Assembly: GCF_013177295.1 (NCBI RefSeq)
Contig: NZ_CP053642.1
Location: 2,108,001-2,172,000, forward strand
Source: Actinomyces marmotae
GTDB lineage: Bacteria > Actinomycetota > Actinomycetes > Actinomycetales > Actinomycetaceae
DNA: 64,000 bases
Reading direction: 5' to 3'
This document shows positions 1-8,707 of the stretch, in pieces. A program made the translations under genes and the position numbers. The notes below the pieces were generated by a model that had not been told where the DNA came from, did no database searches, and worked only from the letters and a program-made list of their open reading frames with translations. Numbering within the stretch: position 1 is the first letter of the stretch; every line of letters starts with the position of its first letter.

Positions 1-40
1 GCGAGCCCAAGCCTACCGGGACGGGCGGATCCCCACGAGG
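1..40 (-). promoter_or_regulatory. Possible promoter of a gene beyond the left edge
   Basis: Read on the minus strand, positions 15-10 are TAGGCT, followed by TGGGCTCGC at the window edge. The same TAGGCT box lies six or seven bases before the start codons of metG and rsmA in this window. The gene it would serve lies outside the window, so this rests on one short motif only. Confidence 0.25.
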
Positions 41-74
41 GCCATGGTCCTCGGATGGGCGCCGTTCACGCCGG

Positions 75-300
75 GCGAGAACGCAGGCCGCGCCCGGAGC
101 CGGGCGCCAGGCGCGAACGCGGGCCGGGTCAGCGCGCGGCCGGAGCCAGCCGCCAGACGCGAACGCGGGCCGGGTCAGCGCGCGGCCGGAGCCAGCCGCC
201 AGGCGCCAACACAGGCCAGGTCAGCGCGCGCCCGGAGCCAGCCGCCAGACACAAACACAGGCCGGGTCAGCGCGCGCCCGGCTTCCGCGCGCCGGGCTCC
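75..300. repeat. 46-bp tandem repeat, about 4.5 copies
   Basis: The word GTCAGCGCGCG recurs at 128, 174, 220 and 266, an exact 46-bp period, and a decayed further copy lies at about 75-125. The array runs into the 3' end of the SurA-like lipoprotein gene, whose last codons (a Pro/Gly/Ala/Arg-rich tail) and stop are formed by repeat sequence. Open frames through it on the plus strand are Arg/Pro-rich and are not believable genes. Confidence 0.85.
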
Positions 301-854
301 GGTGAACCGGGCTCTGCCACGGAGGGGTCGAGGATCCAGGGGCGGGCGCTTGAGTAGCGCGGGGAGACCTCGAGATCCACGGCGTTGTTGATCCGCTTGA
401 TGTCGCTCAACGCCTGCGCGGCCCGCGAGGCGTCGATGCCGCCCTGGTCGGGCTTGGAGATGACGCCGTACAGGTAGGTGGCGCGCATCGCCCGCCGCGC
501 CTGGGCGGAGTACTCGCCCTTGCCGACCTGGTCGTTGAGCAGGAGGTCGATCTGCTCGTCGCTCACGGTGAGCCCCTGGGCCGCGCTGACCTCCTCGATG
601 AGGTCGGCCGAGACCAGGAGCGTGAGCGTCTTGGCGACGGGCCAGTTCAGCGGCTTGAGATCTTTGGCGGCCCTCTGCAGGTCCTTCTCCGTGATCGTCG
701 TCGAGTGCGTGGCGCCGTCGAGCCCCGTGTAGGAGGAGGTGGCGGCGATGCCGGGCTGGGCGGAGCAGGCCCCCAGGGCTGAGGCGCCGAGCAGGAGGGC
801 CGCGGCGGCGGTGAGCAATCGGGGCGCGCGGGAGGCGATCCGGGGAGTGGTCAC
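267..854 (-). CDS. SurA N-terminal-like lipoprotein
   Basis: A 195-residue exported lipoprotein. I chose the GTG at 854 because AGGAGAA lies just upstream and the signal peptide follows at once; a longer frame to 983 runs into the repeat array and is unlikely. The signal peptide ends in a lipobox (LGAC, near residue 30). The mature part has a helical stretch (residues about 55-150) and ends in a DLEVSPRYSS motif, which resembles the V-N-P-R-Y/F end of actinobacterial SurA-N-like chaperone domains. No parvulin PPIase domain is present. In actinobacteria such genes often lie next to mfd, as here, but 1.7 kb of repeats separates them. The last about 15 residues come from the 46-bp repeat. A role in folding exported proteins is inferred. 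Confidence 0.7.
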   Translation of the reverse strand: MTTPRIASRAPRLLTAAAALLLGASALGACSAQPGIAATSSYTGLDGATHSTTITEKDLQRAAKDLKPLNWPVAKTLTLLVSADLIEEVSAAQGLTVSDEQIDLLLNDQVGKGEYSAQARRAMRATYLYGVISKPDQGGIDASRAAQALSDIKRINNAVDLEVSPRYSSARPWILDPSVAEPGSPEPGARKPGAR

Positions 855-890
855 GGTGCTTCTCCTGTTCTCACGGCGAGTCACCAAGTC

Positions 891-896
891 ATCGTA
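891..896 (-). promoter_or_regulatory. Possible -10 box of the SurA-like gene
   Basis: On the minus strand the hexamer is TACGAT, 36 bases before the GTG at 854. Its -35 region would fall in the first unit of the 19-bp repeat array, so changes in that array could affect expression. No clear -35 hexamer is visible. Confidence 0.35.
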
Positions 897-898
897 TC

Positions 899-2606
899 CC
901 CGACTGGCGCCATCCGCACCGAGTGGAGCCGTCTGCACCGAGCGGAGCGTCCTGCCCGCACCAGTCGGTGAAACTCGCACCACTCAGGGCTAAGCGCACC
1001 ACTCGGGGCTAAGCGCACCAATTCCACCGACCGGCACCACCCACACCGACCGGTGCCATCCACACCGACTGGCGCCATCTGCACCGAGTGGAGCGTCCTG
1101 CCCGCACCAGTCGGTGAAACTCGCACCACTCGGGGCTAAGCGCACCACTCGGCGTCAGGCGCACCAATTCCACCGACCGGAGCCATCTGCACCGAGTGGA
1201 GCGTCCTGCCCGCACCAGTCGGTGAAACTCGCACCACTCAGGGCCAAGCGCACCACTCGGCACCAGGCGCACCAATTCCACCGAGCGTCGCCACCCACAC
1301 CGACTGGCGCCACCCACACCAACCGGTGCCACCCACACCGACCGGTGCCATCCACACCGACCGGAGCCATCCACACCGACCGGAGCGTCCTGCCCGCACC
1401 AGTCGGTGAAACTCGCACCACTCGGCACCAGGCGCACCAATTCCACCGACCGGAGCCATCCACACCGAGTGGAGCGTCCTGCCCGCACCAGTCGGTGAAA
1501 CCCGCACCACTCAGGGCCAAGCACACCACTCGGCACCAAGCACACCAATTCCACCGACTGGCACCACCCACACCGACCGGAGCCATCCACACCGACTGGT
1601 GCCATCCACACCGACCGGAGCGTCCTGCCCGCACCAGTCGGTGAAACTCGCACCACTCAGGGCCAAGCGCACCACTCGGCGCCAAGCACACCAATTCCAC
1701 CGACTGGCGCCATCCACACCGACTGGCGCCACCCACACCGACCGGAGCGTCCTGCCCGCACCAGTCGGTGAAACTCGCACCACTCAGGGCCAAGCGCACC
1801 ACTCGGCACCAGGCGCACCAATTCCACCGAGCGTCGCCATCCACACCGACTGGCGCCACCCACACCGACCGGTGCCATCCGCACCGAGCGGAGCCATCTG
1901 CACCGAGCGGAGCGTCCTGCCCGCACCAGTCGGTGAAACTCGCACCACTCGGGGCTAAGCTCACCACTCGGGGCTAAGCTCACCACTCGGGGCTAAGCTC
2001 ACCACTCGGGGCTAAGCGCACCACTCGGGGCTAAGCGCACCAATTCCACCGACCGGTGCCATCCACACCGACCGGAGCCATCTGCACCGAGTGGAGCGTC
2101 CTGCCCGCACCAGTCGGTGAAACTCGCACCACTCAGGGCCAAGCGCACCACTCGGCACCAAGCACACCAATTCCACCGACTGGCACCACCCACACCGACC
2201 GGAGCCATCCACACCGACTGGTGCCATCCACACCGACCGGCGCCATCCACACCGAGCGGCGCCGTCTGCACCGAGTGGAGCGTCCTGCCCGCACCAGTCG
2301 GTGAAACTCGCACCACTCAGGGCCAAGCGCACCACTCGGCGCCAAGCACACCAATTCCACCGACTGGCGCCATCCACACCGACCGGAGCCATCTGCACCG
2401 AGTGGAGCGTCCTGCCCGCACCAGTCGGTGAAACTCGCACCACTCGGCGCCAGGCACACCAATTCCACCGAGCGGAGCCATTTACACCGACCGGTGCCAT
2501 CCACACCGAGCGGAGCGTCCTGCCCGCACCAATCGGTGAAACCCGCACCACTCGGCGCCACCCGCACCAATTCCACCGGCCCCCCGCGCCACCCGCACCG
2601 ACCGGG
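899..2606. repeat. 19-bp-based tandem array, 12 modules
   Basis: About 1.7 kb between mfd and the lipoprotein gene. The basic unit is 19 bp, starting CACC (for example CACCGACYGGNGCCAYCCA). A core beginning GAGCGTCCTGCCCG occurs 12 times, at 945, 1091, 1199, 1383, 1472, 1618, 1745, 1910, 2094, 2278, 2405 and 2513. Distances between cores are 146, 108, 184, 89, 146, 127, 165, 184, 184, 127 and 108, all equal to 13 + 19n with n from 4 to 9. Each module carries CACCGACTGGTG-like units and the inverse CACCAGTCGGTG, so either strand could fold into large hairpins. Frames stay open because the repeat is GC-rich and 19 is not a multiple of 3; the Cys/Trp/Arg-rich translations are not real proteins. 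Confidence 0.95.
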
Positions 2607-2617
2607 CCCCGGCTCGA

Positions 2618-5600
2618 TCAGCGGCGACGGCGGTAGGCGGTGGCCTCGGCCTCATAGTCGGCGTCGCCGGCCACGACGGCGCGCAGCAGCACCTCGGCCC
2701 AGCGCAGGAGAGCCTCTCCCTCGATCGGCCCGCCGCCCATGCGCGCCGCCCCCGGCGCGGGCACCACGATGGTGCGGGTGGCGGGCTTGATCGTCGTGCC
2801 CGGGTAGAGGCGGGTGAGCCTCATCCGACCGGATTCGGGCAGCTCCACGGGCGCGAAGCGGATGGACTTGCCCTGGGCCACGATCTCGCGCACGCCGAGA
2901 CCGGCCGCGAGCGCGCGCAGCCGGGCCAGCGCGGCCAGGCGCGTCACCGGATCGGGCACGGGCCCGTAGCGATCGGCGACCTCGTCCAGCACGTCGGCCA
3001 CCTGCTCATCACTGCGCGCGGCGGCGAACTTCGTGTAGGCCTCCAAGCGCAGGCGCTCGTGGGGCACGTAGTCCTCGGGGATGGTGGCGTCCACAGGCAG
3101 CTCGATGCGCAGCTCGGCCTCGTCCTCGCCCTCGTCCGCGGCCCCGGCCCTGTCCCCCATCCCCAGGGAGCGCTTGTAGGCGGCGACGGCGTCGGAGACC
3201 ATGCGCACGTATAGGTCGAAGCCGACCCCGGCGATGTGGCCGGACTGCTCCCCGCCCAGGAGATTCCCGGCGCCGCGGATCTCCAGGTCCTTCATGGCCA
3301 CCCGCATGCCGGCGCCGAGGTCGGTGTTAGTGGCGATGGTGCGCAGGCGCTCCAGGGCGGTCTCGGTCAGGGGCTTGTCCGCGGGGTATAGGAAGTACGC
3401 GTAGGCGCGCTCGCGCCCCCGCCCCACGCGCCCGCGCAACTGGTGGAGCTGGGATAGGCCGAGGCGGTCAGCGCGATCGACGATGAGGGTGTTGGCGTTG
3501 GACACGTCCAGGCCGGTCTCGACGATGGTGGTGCACACCAGGACGTCGATCTCCTTGTGCCAGAAGCGGTCGATGACGGCCTCAAGCCGGGCCTCGCTCA
3601 TCTGCCCGTGGGCGGTGGCCACGCGTGCCTCGGGAACGAGTTCGGCGATCTGGGCAGCGACGCGGTCGATGTCGGAGACGCGGTTGTGGACGAGGAAGAC
3701 CTGCCCGTCACGCAGGAGCTCGCGGCGGATGGCGGCGCCGACCTGCTTGGTCTCCCATGCCCCCACGTAGGTGAGGATGGGGTGGCGGTCCTCGGGCGGG
3801 GTGGCCAGGGTGGACATCTCACGAATGCCGGTGACCGCCATCTCTAGGGTGCGGGGGATGGGGGTGGCTGACATGGCCAGGACGTCGACGTCGGTGCGCA
3901 GTGCCTTGAGGGCCTCCTTGTGCTCGACGCCGAAGCGCTGCTCCTCGTCGATGATGAGCAGGCCGAGGTCCTTGAAGCGCACCTGCCCGGTGATGAGGCG
4001 GTGGGTGCCGACGACGACGTCGATGGAGCCGTCGGCGAGCCCGGCCAGGACCTGGGCGGATTCGGCATCGGATTGGAAGCGGGAGAGCTGGGCGACGCGC
4101 ACGGGGAAGCCCGCGTAGCGCTCGGTGAAGGTCTCCGCGTGCTGACTGACCAGCAGGGTCGTGGGGGCCAGGACCGCGACCTGCTTGCCGTCGGCGACGG
4201 CCTTGAAGGCGGCGCGCACGGCGACCTCGGTCTTGCCGTAACCGACGTCGCCCATGATGAGGCGGTCCATGGGCTGGGGCTTCTCCATGTCGGCCTTGAC
4301 GTCGTCGATGGTGGCCAGCTGGTCGGGGGTCTCGGTGTAGGGGAAGGCCTCCTCGAGTTCGGCCTGCCAGGGCGTGTCGGGGCCGAAGGCGTGCCCCGCG
4401 GCGGCGGCGCGGGCGGCGTAGAGGCGCACGAGCTCGCCGGCGATCTCGCGGACCGCCTTGCGTGCCTTGGACTTGGTCTTGGCCCAGTCGGCGCCGCCCA
4501 TCTTGTTCAGGGCCGGCGCGTCCCCGCCGACGTATTTGGTGACCTGATCGAGGGAATCGGTGGGGACCATGAGCCGGTCGCCGGGCTGGCCGCGCTTGGA
4601 GGGCGCGTACTCGATGACGAGGTACTCACGGGTGGCGGCGCTCTTGCCGGTGCCGACGGCGCGGCGCTTGAGCTCGATGAATCGCCCGACGCCGTGCTGG
4701 GCGTGGACGACTAGGTCGCCGGGGTGGAGGGACAGGGGATCGACGGAGGCGCGGGAGCGGCGGGCGGGCAGGGCCTTGGGGCTGCGTGGGCCGGTGGTGG
4801 CGCGCCCGGTGAGGTCCGACTCGGCAATGAGGGCGAGGCGCGGCCCCTCGGCGACGAAGCCGTGGCCGGCGGAGGCCTGGGTGATGCGCACGACGCCGTC
4901 GCCCTGCGGCACATCGCCGGGCGACCACCCGAGGTCGGCGGGCTCGTCGAGTTGGGTGACGATGCGGGCGGGCACATCGCCGTCGGCGAGCAGCTGGGCC
5001 ATGCGGCGGCCGGGCCCGGGCCCGTCGGTGGCCACGACGACACCCCAGCCCTCCCGGGCCATGCGGCCGAGGTCGGTGACGGCCTCGTCGAGACGGCCCC
5101 GGTAGCCGGCGGGGTCGCGCAGCGCCAGCGCCGTGGCATCCGGGGAGGAGGCCAGGGAGGTGAGCGCCCACCAGCCCAAATTGGTGGACAGGGCCAGCGC
5201 CCGGGCCTCGCTGAGGCTCGCGAAGGCGGCGGCGGACAGGTCCACGGGGACGGTCCCACCGGAGGCGGCGGAGGTCCAGGCGGCGGCGAGGAACTCGGAG
5301 GTGGTGGCCACGAGGTCCTCGGCGCGCTTGCGGATGCGCTCGGGCTCCAGGGCGACGACGAGCCGTTCCCCGACGAGGTCGAGGACGGGCACCATGCGGG
5401 GGGCGAGGACGGGGGCGAGGGATTCCATGCCCTCGCAGGGGATGCCCTCGGCGATCTTGCCGAGCATGTCGGCGGCTCCCGGGATCGCCCCGGTCAGTGC
5501 CCGGGCGCGCTCGCGCACGGCGTCGGTGAGGAGCAGCTCGCGGCAGGGGTGGAGGGTGGCGCCGTCTAGCTCCTCCACTGTGCGCTGGTCGGCGACGGCG

Positions 5601-6301
5601 AAGGAAGACACGGATTCGATGTCGTCACCGAAGAAGTCGACGCGCACGGGGCGCGGCAGCGTGGGGGGAAAGACGTCGAGGATGCCGCCGCGCACGGCGA
5701 ACTCGCCGCGCGACTCCACCATGTCGACCCGTGTGTAGGCGGCGTCGGCCAGTCGGGCGGCGATGGCCTCCAGGCCCTGGCTGGGGCCGGCGGCGAGCCG
5801 GATGGGCTCGATCTCTCCCAGGCCGTCGATGACGGGAGCGAGCAGGGCGCGGATGGGAACGACCAGGACGCGGATAGGGCCGTCGGCGCTCGCGGGCCCT
5901 GGGCAGGGGTGGGCGAGACGGCGCAGGACCGAGAGTCTGGTGGCCACGGTGTCGGCCCGCGGCGAGAGGCGCTCGTGGGGCAGGGTCTCCCAGGCGGGGA
6001 GGACGGCGATGTCGGTGGGCGGCAGGTAGCAGGCGAGGGCGGCGGCGAGATCCTCGGCGTCGCGGCCGGTGGCGGTGATGACGAGCAGGGGCATCCCCTC
6101 GCCCGCGGCGGCGCCGGGCTCCTCCCCGACGGCGCGAGCGACGCCGCGCTCCCCCATCGCCATGGCGGCAAGGATCGCGGGCCGCGCCCCGGGGGCGACG
6201 ACGGCGCTGTTCTCGCCTCGCCGGGTCGCGGCGGCGTCGCGGACGAGTTCGGCGATCGCGGGGTCGGCCAGGAGCGGGGGCAGGAGGGCGGTCAGTCGCA
6301 C
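2618..6301 (-). CDS. mfd: Transcription-repair coupling factor Mfd
   Basis: A 1227-residue ATP-dependent DNA translocase that removes stalled RNA polymerase and recruits the UvrABC excision machinery. Visible parts: a UvrB-like N-terminal region, an RNA-polymerase-interaction domain starting near residue 522 (LHPGDLVVHAQHGVGRF), then a RecG-like motor with Walker A GDVGYGKT near residue 684, DEEQRFG (motif II) near 784, and a C-terminal TRCF domain. The length is normal for actinobacterial Mfd. The GTG start at 6301 has no Shine-Dalgarno sequence but has TAGACT six bases upstream, which suggests a leaderless mRNA. The 19-bp array begins right after its stop. Confidence 0.98.
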   Translation of the reverse strand: MRLTALLPPLLADPAIAELVRDAAATRRGENSAVVAPGARPAILAAMAMGERGVARAVGEEPGAAAGEGMPLLVITATGRDAEDLAAALACYLPPTDIAVLPAWETLPHERLSPRADTVATRLSVLRRLAHPCPGPASADGPIRVLVVPIRALLAPVIDGLGEIEPIRLAAGPSQGLEAIAARLADAAYTRVDMVESRGEFAVRGGILDVFPPTLPRPVRVDFFGDDIESVSSFAVADQRTVEELDGATLHPCRELLLTDAVRERARALTGAIPGAADMLGKIAEGIPCEGMESLAPVLAPRMVPVLDLVGERLVVALEPERIRKRAEDLVATTSEFLAAAWTSAASGGTVPVDLSAAAFASLSEARALALSTNLGWWALTSLASSPDATALALRDPAGYRGRLDEAVTDLGRMAREGWGVVVATDGPGPGRRMAQLLADGDVPARIVTQLDEPADLGWSPGDVPQGDGVVRITQASAGHGFVAEGPRLALIAESDLTGRATTGPRSPKALPARRSRASVDPLSLHPGDLVVHAQHGVGRFIELKRRAVGTGKSAATREYLVIEYAPSKRGQPGDRLMVPTDSLDQVTKYVGGDAPALNKMGGADWAKTKSKARKAVREIAGELVRLYAARAAAAGHAFGPDTPWQAELEEAFPYTETPDQLATIDDVKADMEKPQPMDRLIMGDVGYGKTEVAVRAAFKAVADGKQVAVLAPTTLLVSQHAETFTERYAGFPVRVAQLSRFQSDAESAQVLAGLADGSIDVVVGTHRLITGQVRFKDLGLLIIDEEQRFGVEHKEALKALRTDVDVLAMSATPIPRTLEMAVTGIREMSTLATPPEDRHPILTYVGAWETKQVGAAIRRELLRDGQVFLVHNRVSDIDRVAAQIAELVPEARVATAHGQMSEARLEAVIDRFWHKEIDVLVCTTIVETGLDVSNANTLIVDRADRLGLSQLHQLRGRVGRGRERAYAYFLYPADKPLTETALERLRTIATNTDLGAGMRVAMKDLEIRGAGNLLGGEQSGHIAGVGFDLYVRMVSDAVAAYKRSLGMGDRAGAADEGEDEAELRIELPVDATIPEDYVPHERLRLEAYTKFAAARSDEQVADVLDEVADRYGPVPDPVTRLAALARLRALAAGLGVREIVAQGKSIRFAPVELPESGRMRLTRLYPGTTIKPATRTIVVPAPGAARMGGGPIEGEALLRWAEVLLRAVVAGDADYEAEATAYRRRR

Positions 6302-6307
6302 GCGCCG

Positions 6308-6313
6308 AGTCTA
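6308..6313 (-). promoter_or_regulatory. -10 box of mfd, leaderless
   Basis: On the minus strand TAGACT is followed by six bases (CGGCGC) and then the GTG start of mfd. The spacing puts transcription start at or within a base or so of the start codon. The same arrangement occurs before metG, rsmA and pmt. Confidence 0.6.
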
Positions 6314-6395
6314 GAGGCGCCGCGGACAGGGGCCGAGCGCGGGGCGCGGGTGGGCGCCCGCCCGCTGGCCATCAGCGCGGGGCGCCGCCGCGCGC

Positions 6396-7838
6396 CTATC
6401 TCGATTCTGGGCGCGGCGACAGGCGGAAGCGGGCGAGGTCGGCTGATGACATCATCAGTCCTTCAGGCCCGGCGACGGCGCCACTGGGCACGGCGACGGG
6501 CGCCGGGCCCCCATTGGGAGAACCGGCCACGGCCCCACCGGCGCCGGGCGGGGCCTGGGCGCGCTGGCCGTCGTCGGTCTGGCCGGGGCCCGGGCGCCGG
6601 CTGGGTAGCCCGGCGGCGTCATCCCTCCCCTCGCGCTCGGCGGCGCTGGCGGCGACGCTGGCCCCCGCGATCACCCAGACCACAGTGGACAACTGGGTGA
6701 TGAAGGCGACGGACACGAAGGCCGGGATCATGGAGGCGATGGCGACCTGGGCGGCGTTGCCACGGCCTCCCATCACGCGCAGGACCACGTAGAGCGCGCC
6801 GATGAGGAAGGGGATGACGGGCGCCCAGCCGTAGCGGAGGGCGGCCAGGAGCACCTGGTCGTCGATGGAGCGGAACCCCTCCCAGTACACCGTGCCGTTG
6901 CGGACGACGCGGGCGGGCGAGGCGCCAATGAGCACCAGTCGTTTGACCAGGATGAGCAGTTGCCCCCGGTACTCCGCGCTGCCCTCCTGCTCATCACCGG
7001 CCTGGGCGAAAACGTCCAGCAGCACGGGGGTGGCGATGAATATCCCGGCTCCCAGCGCGATGAGGGTGGCCGAGCGCCACGAGGGCGTGATGTCGGTGCG
7101 CATGATGGTCAGGGAGAGGACAAGGGCGATGACGGCGCCGATGATGCCCGCGCGTGACAGGGAGGGCAGGGTCACGCCGACCAGCGCCATCATCCCGGCG
7201 ATCCTCGCCCACGAGGGCCAGCGGGCGATGGCCACCATGGGGATGCCCGCCGCCATGGACACGCCGAAGACGATCGAGTGGCCGAAGGCCCCTTCGATGC
7301 GGGGCAGGCCGGCGCGGATTTGGATGCTCGCCCAGTCGGCGTAGGCGCGGGTGGGGAACTCGATGAGCACGAAGGGATTGATGCGGGTGATCGCCTCGAA
7401 GTATCCGAGCGCGGCGGCGATCAGCCATATGGCGGCCACGGCGGTGGCGAAGTCTCTCAGCCCGATCCTCTCCACCAGCATGCGCCCGGCGAGGTAGGCG
7501 GGTGCGGCGTCGAGGATGAGCTCGCCCAGGACCGTGTTGAGGGACGCCCCGGCCGCCAGCGAGATCGCCACGAGGGCGAAGCCGGCGCAGATGAGGATGT
7601 CGCCCGGGGTGAGGCGCCAGGAGAAGTCGGAGGCCAGCGCCAGGCACACGAGCATGCAGACCCCGGCCGCGGGCGGGATGAACAGGCCGACGTTGACGGT
7701 CATCCAGATGCCCATGAGGGCCAGTGAGCCCGCGATGAGGACCGCGCCGACGATCGGCTTGCGCCGAACCGTCCACAGGGTCATCGCGATGACCGGGTAG
7801 GACAGGAGGACGATGGCCCCGAGTAGGAGCATCTGCAT
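6396..7838 (-). CDS. O-antigen ligase/polymerase-like membrane protein
   Basis: A 480-residue polytopic membrane protein with about ten to twelve hydrophobic segments and a long external loop in the second half (around EGSAEYRGQ). This architecture is that of the Wzy/WaaL (O-antigen ligase) superfamily, which polymerise or transfer lipid-linked polysaccharide repeat units at the outer face of the membrane. The ATG at 7838 is preferred over an ATG 13 codons earlier because GAGGAGGGG precedes it. The C-terminal about 70 residues are Pro/Gly/Ala-rich and probably cytoplasmic. It is the only polymerase-like gene seen and may serve the polysaccharide genes at 14.7-31 kb, though it lies apart from them, downstream of the propeller/lipoprotein pair. 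Confidence 0.75.
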   Translation of the reverse strand: MQMLLLGAIVLLSYPVIAMTLWTVRRKPIVGAVLIAGSLALMGIWMTVNVGLFIPPAAGVCMLVCLALASDFSWRLTPGDILICAGFALVAISLAAGASLNTVLGELILDAAPAYLAGRMLVERIGLRDFATAVAAIWLIAAALGYFEAITRINPFVLIEFPTRAYADWASIQIRAGLPRIEGAFGHSIVFGVSMAAGIPMVAIARWPSWARIAGMMALVGVTLPSLSRAGIIGAVIALVLSLTIMRTDITPSWRSATLIALGAGIFIATPVLLDVFAQAGDEQEGSAEYRGQLLILVKRLVLIGASPARVVRNGTVYWEGFRSIDDQVLLAALRYGWAPVIPFLIGALYVVLRVMGGRGNAAQVAIASMIPAFVSVAFITQLSTVVWVIAGASVAASAAEREGRDDAAGLPSRRPGPGQTDDGQRAQAPPGAGGAVAGSPNGGPAPVAVPSGAVAGPEGLMMSSADLARFRLSPRPESR

Positions 7839-7947
7839 GATCGGCCCCTCCTCTCTTCCCGCGGCGCCGCCCGTCAAGGGGCGCCATGAGGCTACTACGC
7901 ACTCGCCGCCACCGCGCAGGGGCGCGGGTCAGGCGGGGTGGGACCGC

Positions 7948-8604
7948 TCAGGCCGCGGAGCCCTGGAAGACGACGGCGGGCTGGCCCGGGACGACGGTGA
8001 CGGAGACGGTCACCTTGTCGCGCGCGTCAGCGGGCACGGAGAAGCGGAAGGACCCGGTGACGGTCTCCCCCGCGGCGACGCTGCTGGGAAGCTCGGTGCC
8101 TTCGGCGTCCCTGAGCGGGGAGGCCGGGGTCGCGTCCTCGCCGTAGGTGAGGGTTGCCGAGGCGCCGGACAGGTCGACGTCCTGGGAGCCGGCCGTGACC
8201 GAGATAGTGACCTGGAGCGCGGGGCCGGCGATCTCGCCGGGGGCGAGGGAGTCACCGGAGACGTCGATGGCCTCGACGGAGGTGACCTTGACGGTCGCGT
8301 CCCCGGTGGAGGAAGACTCGTTCAGGGCGACGGCCGGGGCGGAAGCCCCCCTGTAGCCGGCCTGGCCGGGCAGGAGGCCCTCGGGATCGGTGGCCTGAGC
8401 ACTCGGCGCGGCCCCGTCAGAGGCGGGTGCCACCGGGGTCGGCGCGGTGGTGGCTCCGGCCGTCTCGGTCGTGGTGACCGGCGGCACGGACTCGGTGGCG
8501 GCGGCATCGGTCGACGAGGAGCCGTTCGAGCAGCCGACGAGGATCGCTGCCGACAGGACGAGGGCGGAGGCCCGGAGGATGCGGGGGCTTGTCCGAGGAG
8601 ACAT
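7948..8604 (-). CDS. Lipoprotein paired with beta-propeller protein
   Basis: A 218-residue lipoprotein: lipobox LVGC near residue 25, a Ser/Thr/Ala/Pro linker to about residue 95, then a single beta-sandwich-like domain with alternating V/T/S strands (ATVKVTSVEAIDV to the C-terminus), like the extracellular DUF4352-type folds. It lies 103 bp downstream of the large propeller gene on the same strand, with a strong hairpin between. A paralogous arrangement occurs at 20610-22870, where the two genes overlap. A CGGAAG ribosome site precedes the ATG. Function is unknown; tethering or assisting the secreted propeller protein is an inference from pairing only. Confidence 0.75.
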   Translation of the reverse strand: MSPRTSPRILRASALVLSAAILVGCSNGSSSTDAAATESVPPVTTTETAGATTAPTPVAPASDGAAPSAQATDPEGLLPGQAGYRGASAPAVALNESSSTGDATVKVTSVEAIDVSGDSLAPGEIAGPALQVTISVTAGSQDVDLSGASATLTYGEDATPASPLRDAEGTELPSSVAAGETVTGSFRFSVPADARDKVTVSVTVVPGQPAVVFQGSAA

Positions 8605-8641
8605 GGTGACTTCCGTGGGATTGTTGGGAACGGGTGGGGAG

Positions 8642-8684
8642 CATCGGCCGGCGGCGACGAGGGGATCGACGCCGCCGGCCGATG
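8642..8684 (-). terminator. Strong hairpin between propeller and lipoprotein genes
   Basis: A perfect 15-bp inverted repeat (8642-8656 with 8670-8684) around a 13-base loop. It lies 24 bp after the stop of the propeller gene and 38 bp before the lipoprotein start. There is no T-run. It could be an attenuator that lowers lipoprotein expression or an mRNA-stabilising stem. Confidence 0.6.
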
Positions 8685-8707
8685 TCAGTGCCGGTTCGCG
8701 GTCACTA

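Noticed and set aside
1009..2576. Several long open frames on both strands with Cys/Trp/Arg- or His/Pro/Thr-rich translations
   Set aside because: They are products of the 19-bp GC-rich repeat, open in many frames at once, with no ribosome site, no domain and repeating peptides that shift frame with each unit.
899..2606. CRISPR or integron-like array
   Set aside because: There are no unique spacers between constant repeats, no cas or integrase genes, and the unit is a plain 19-bp tandem.
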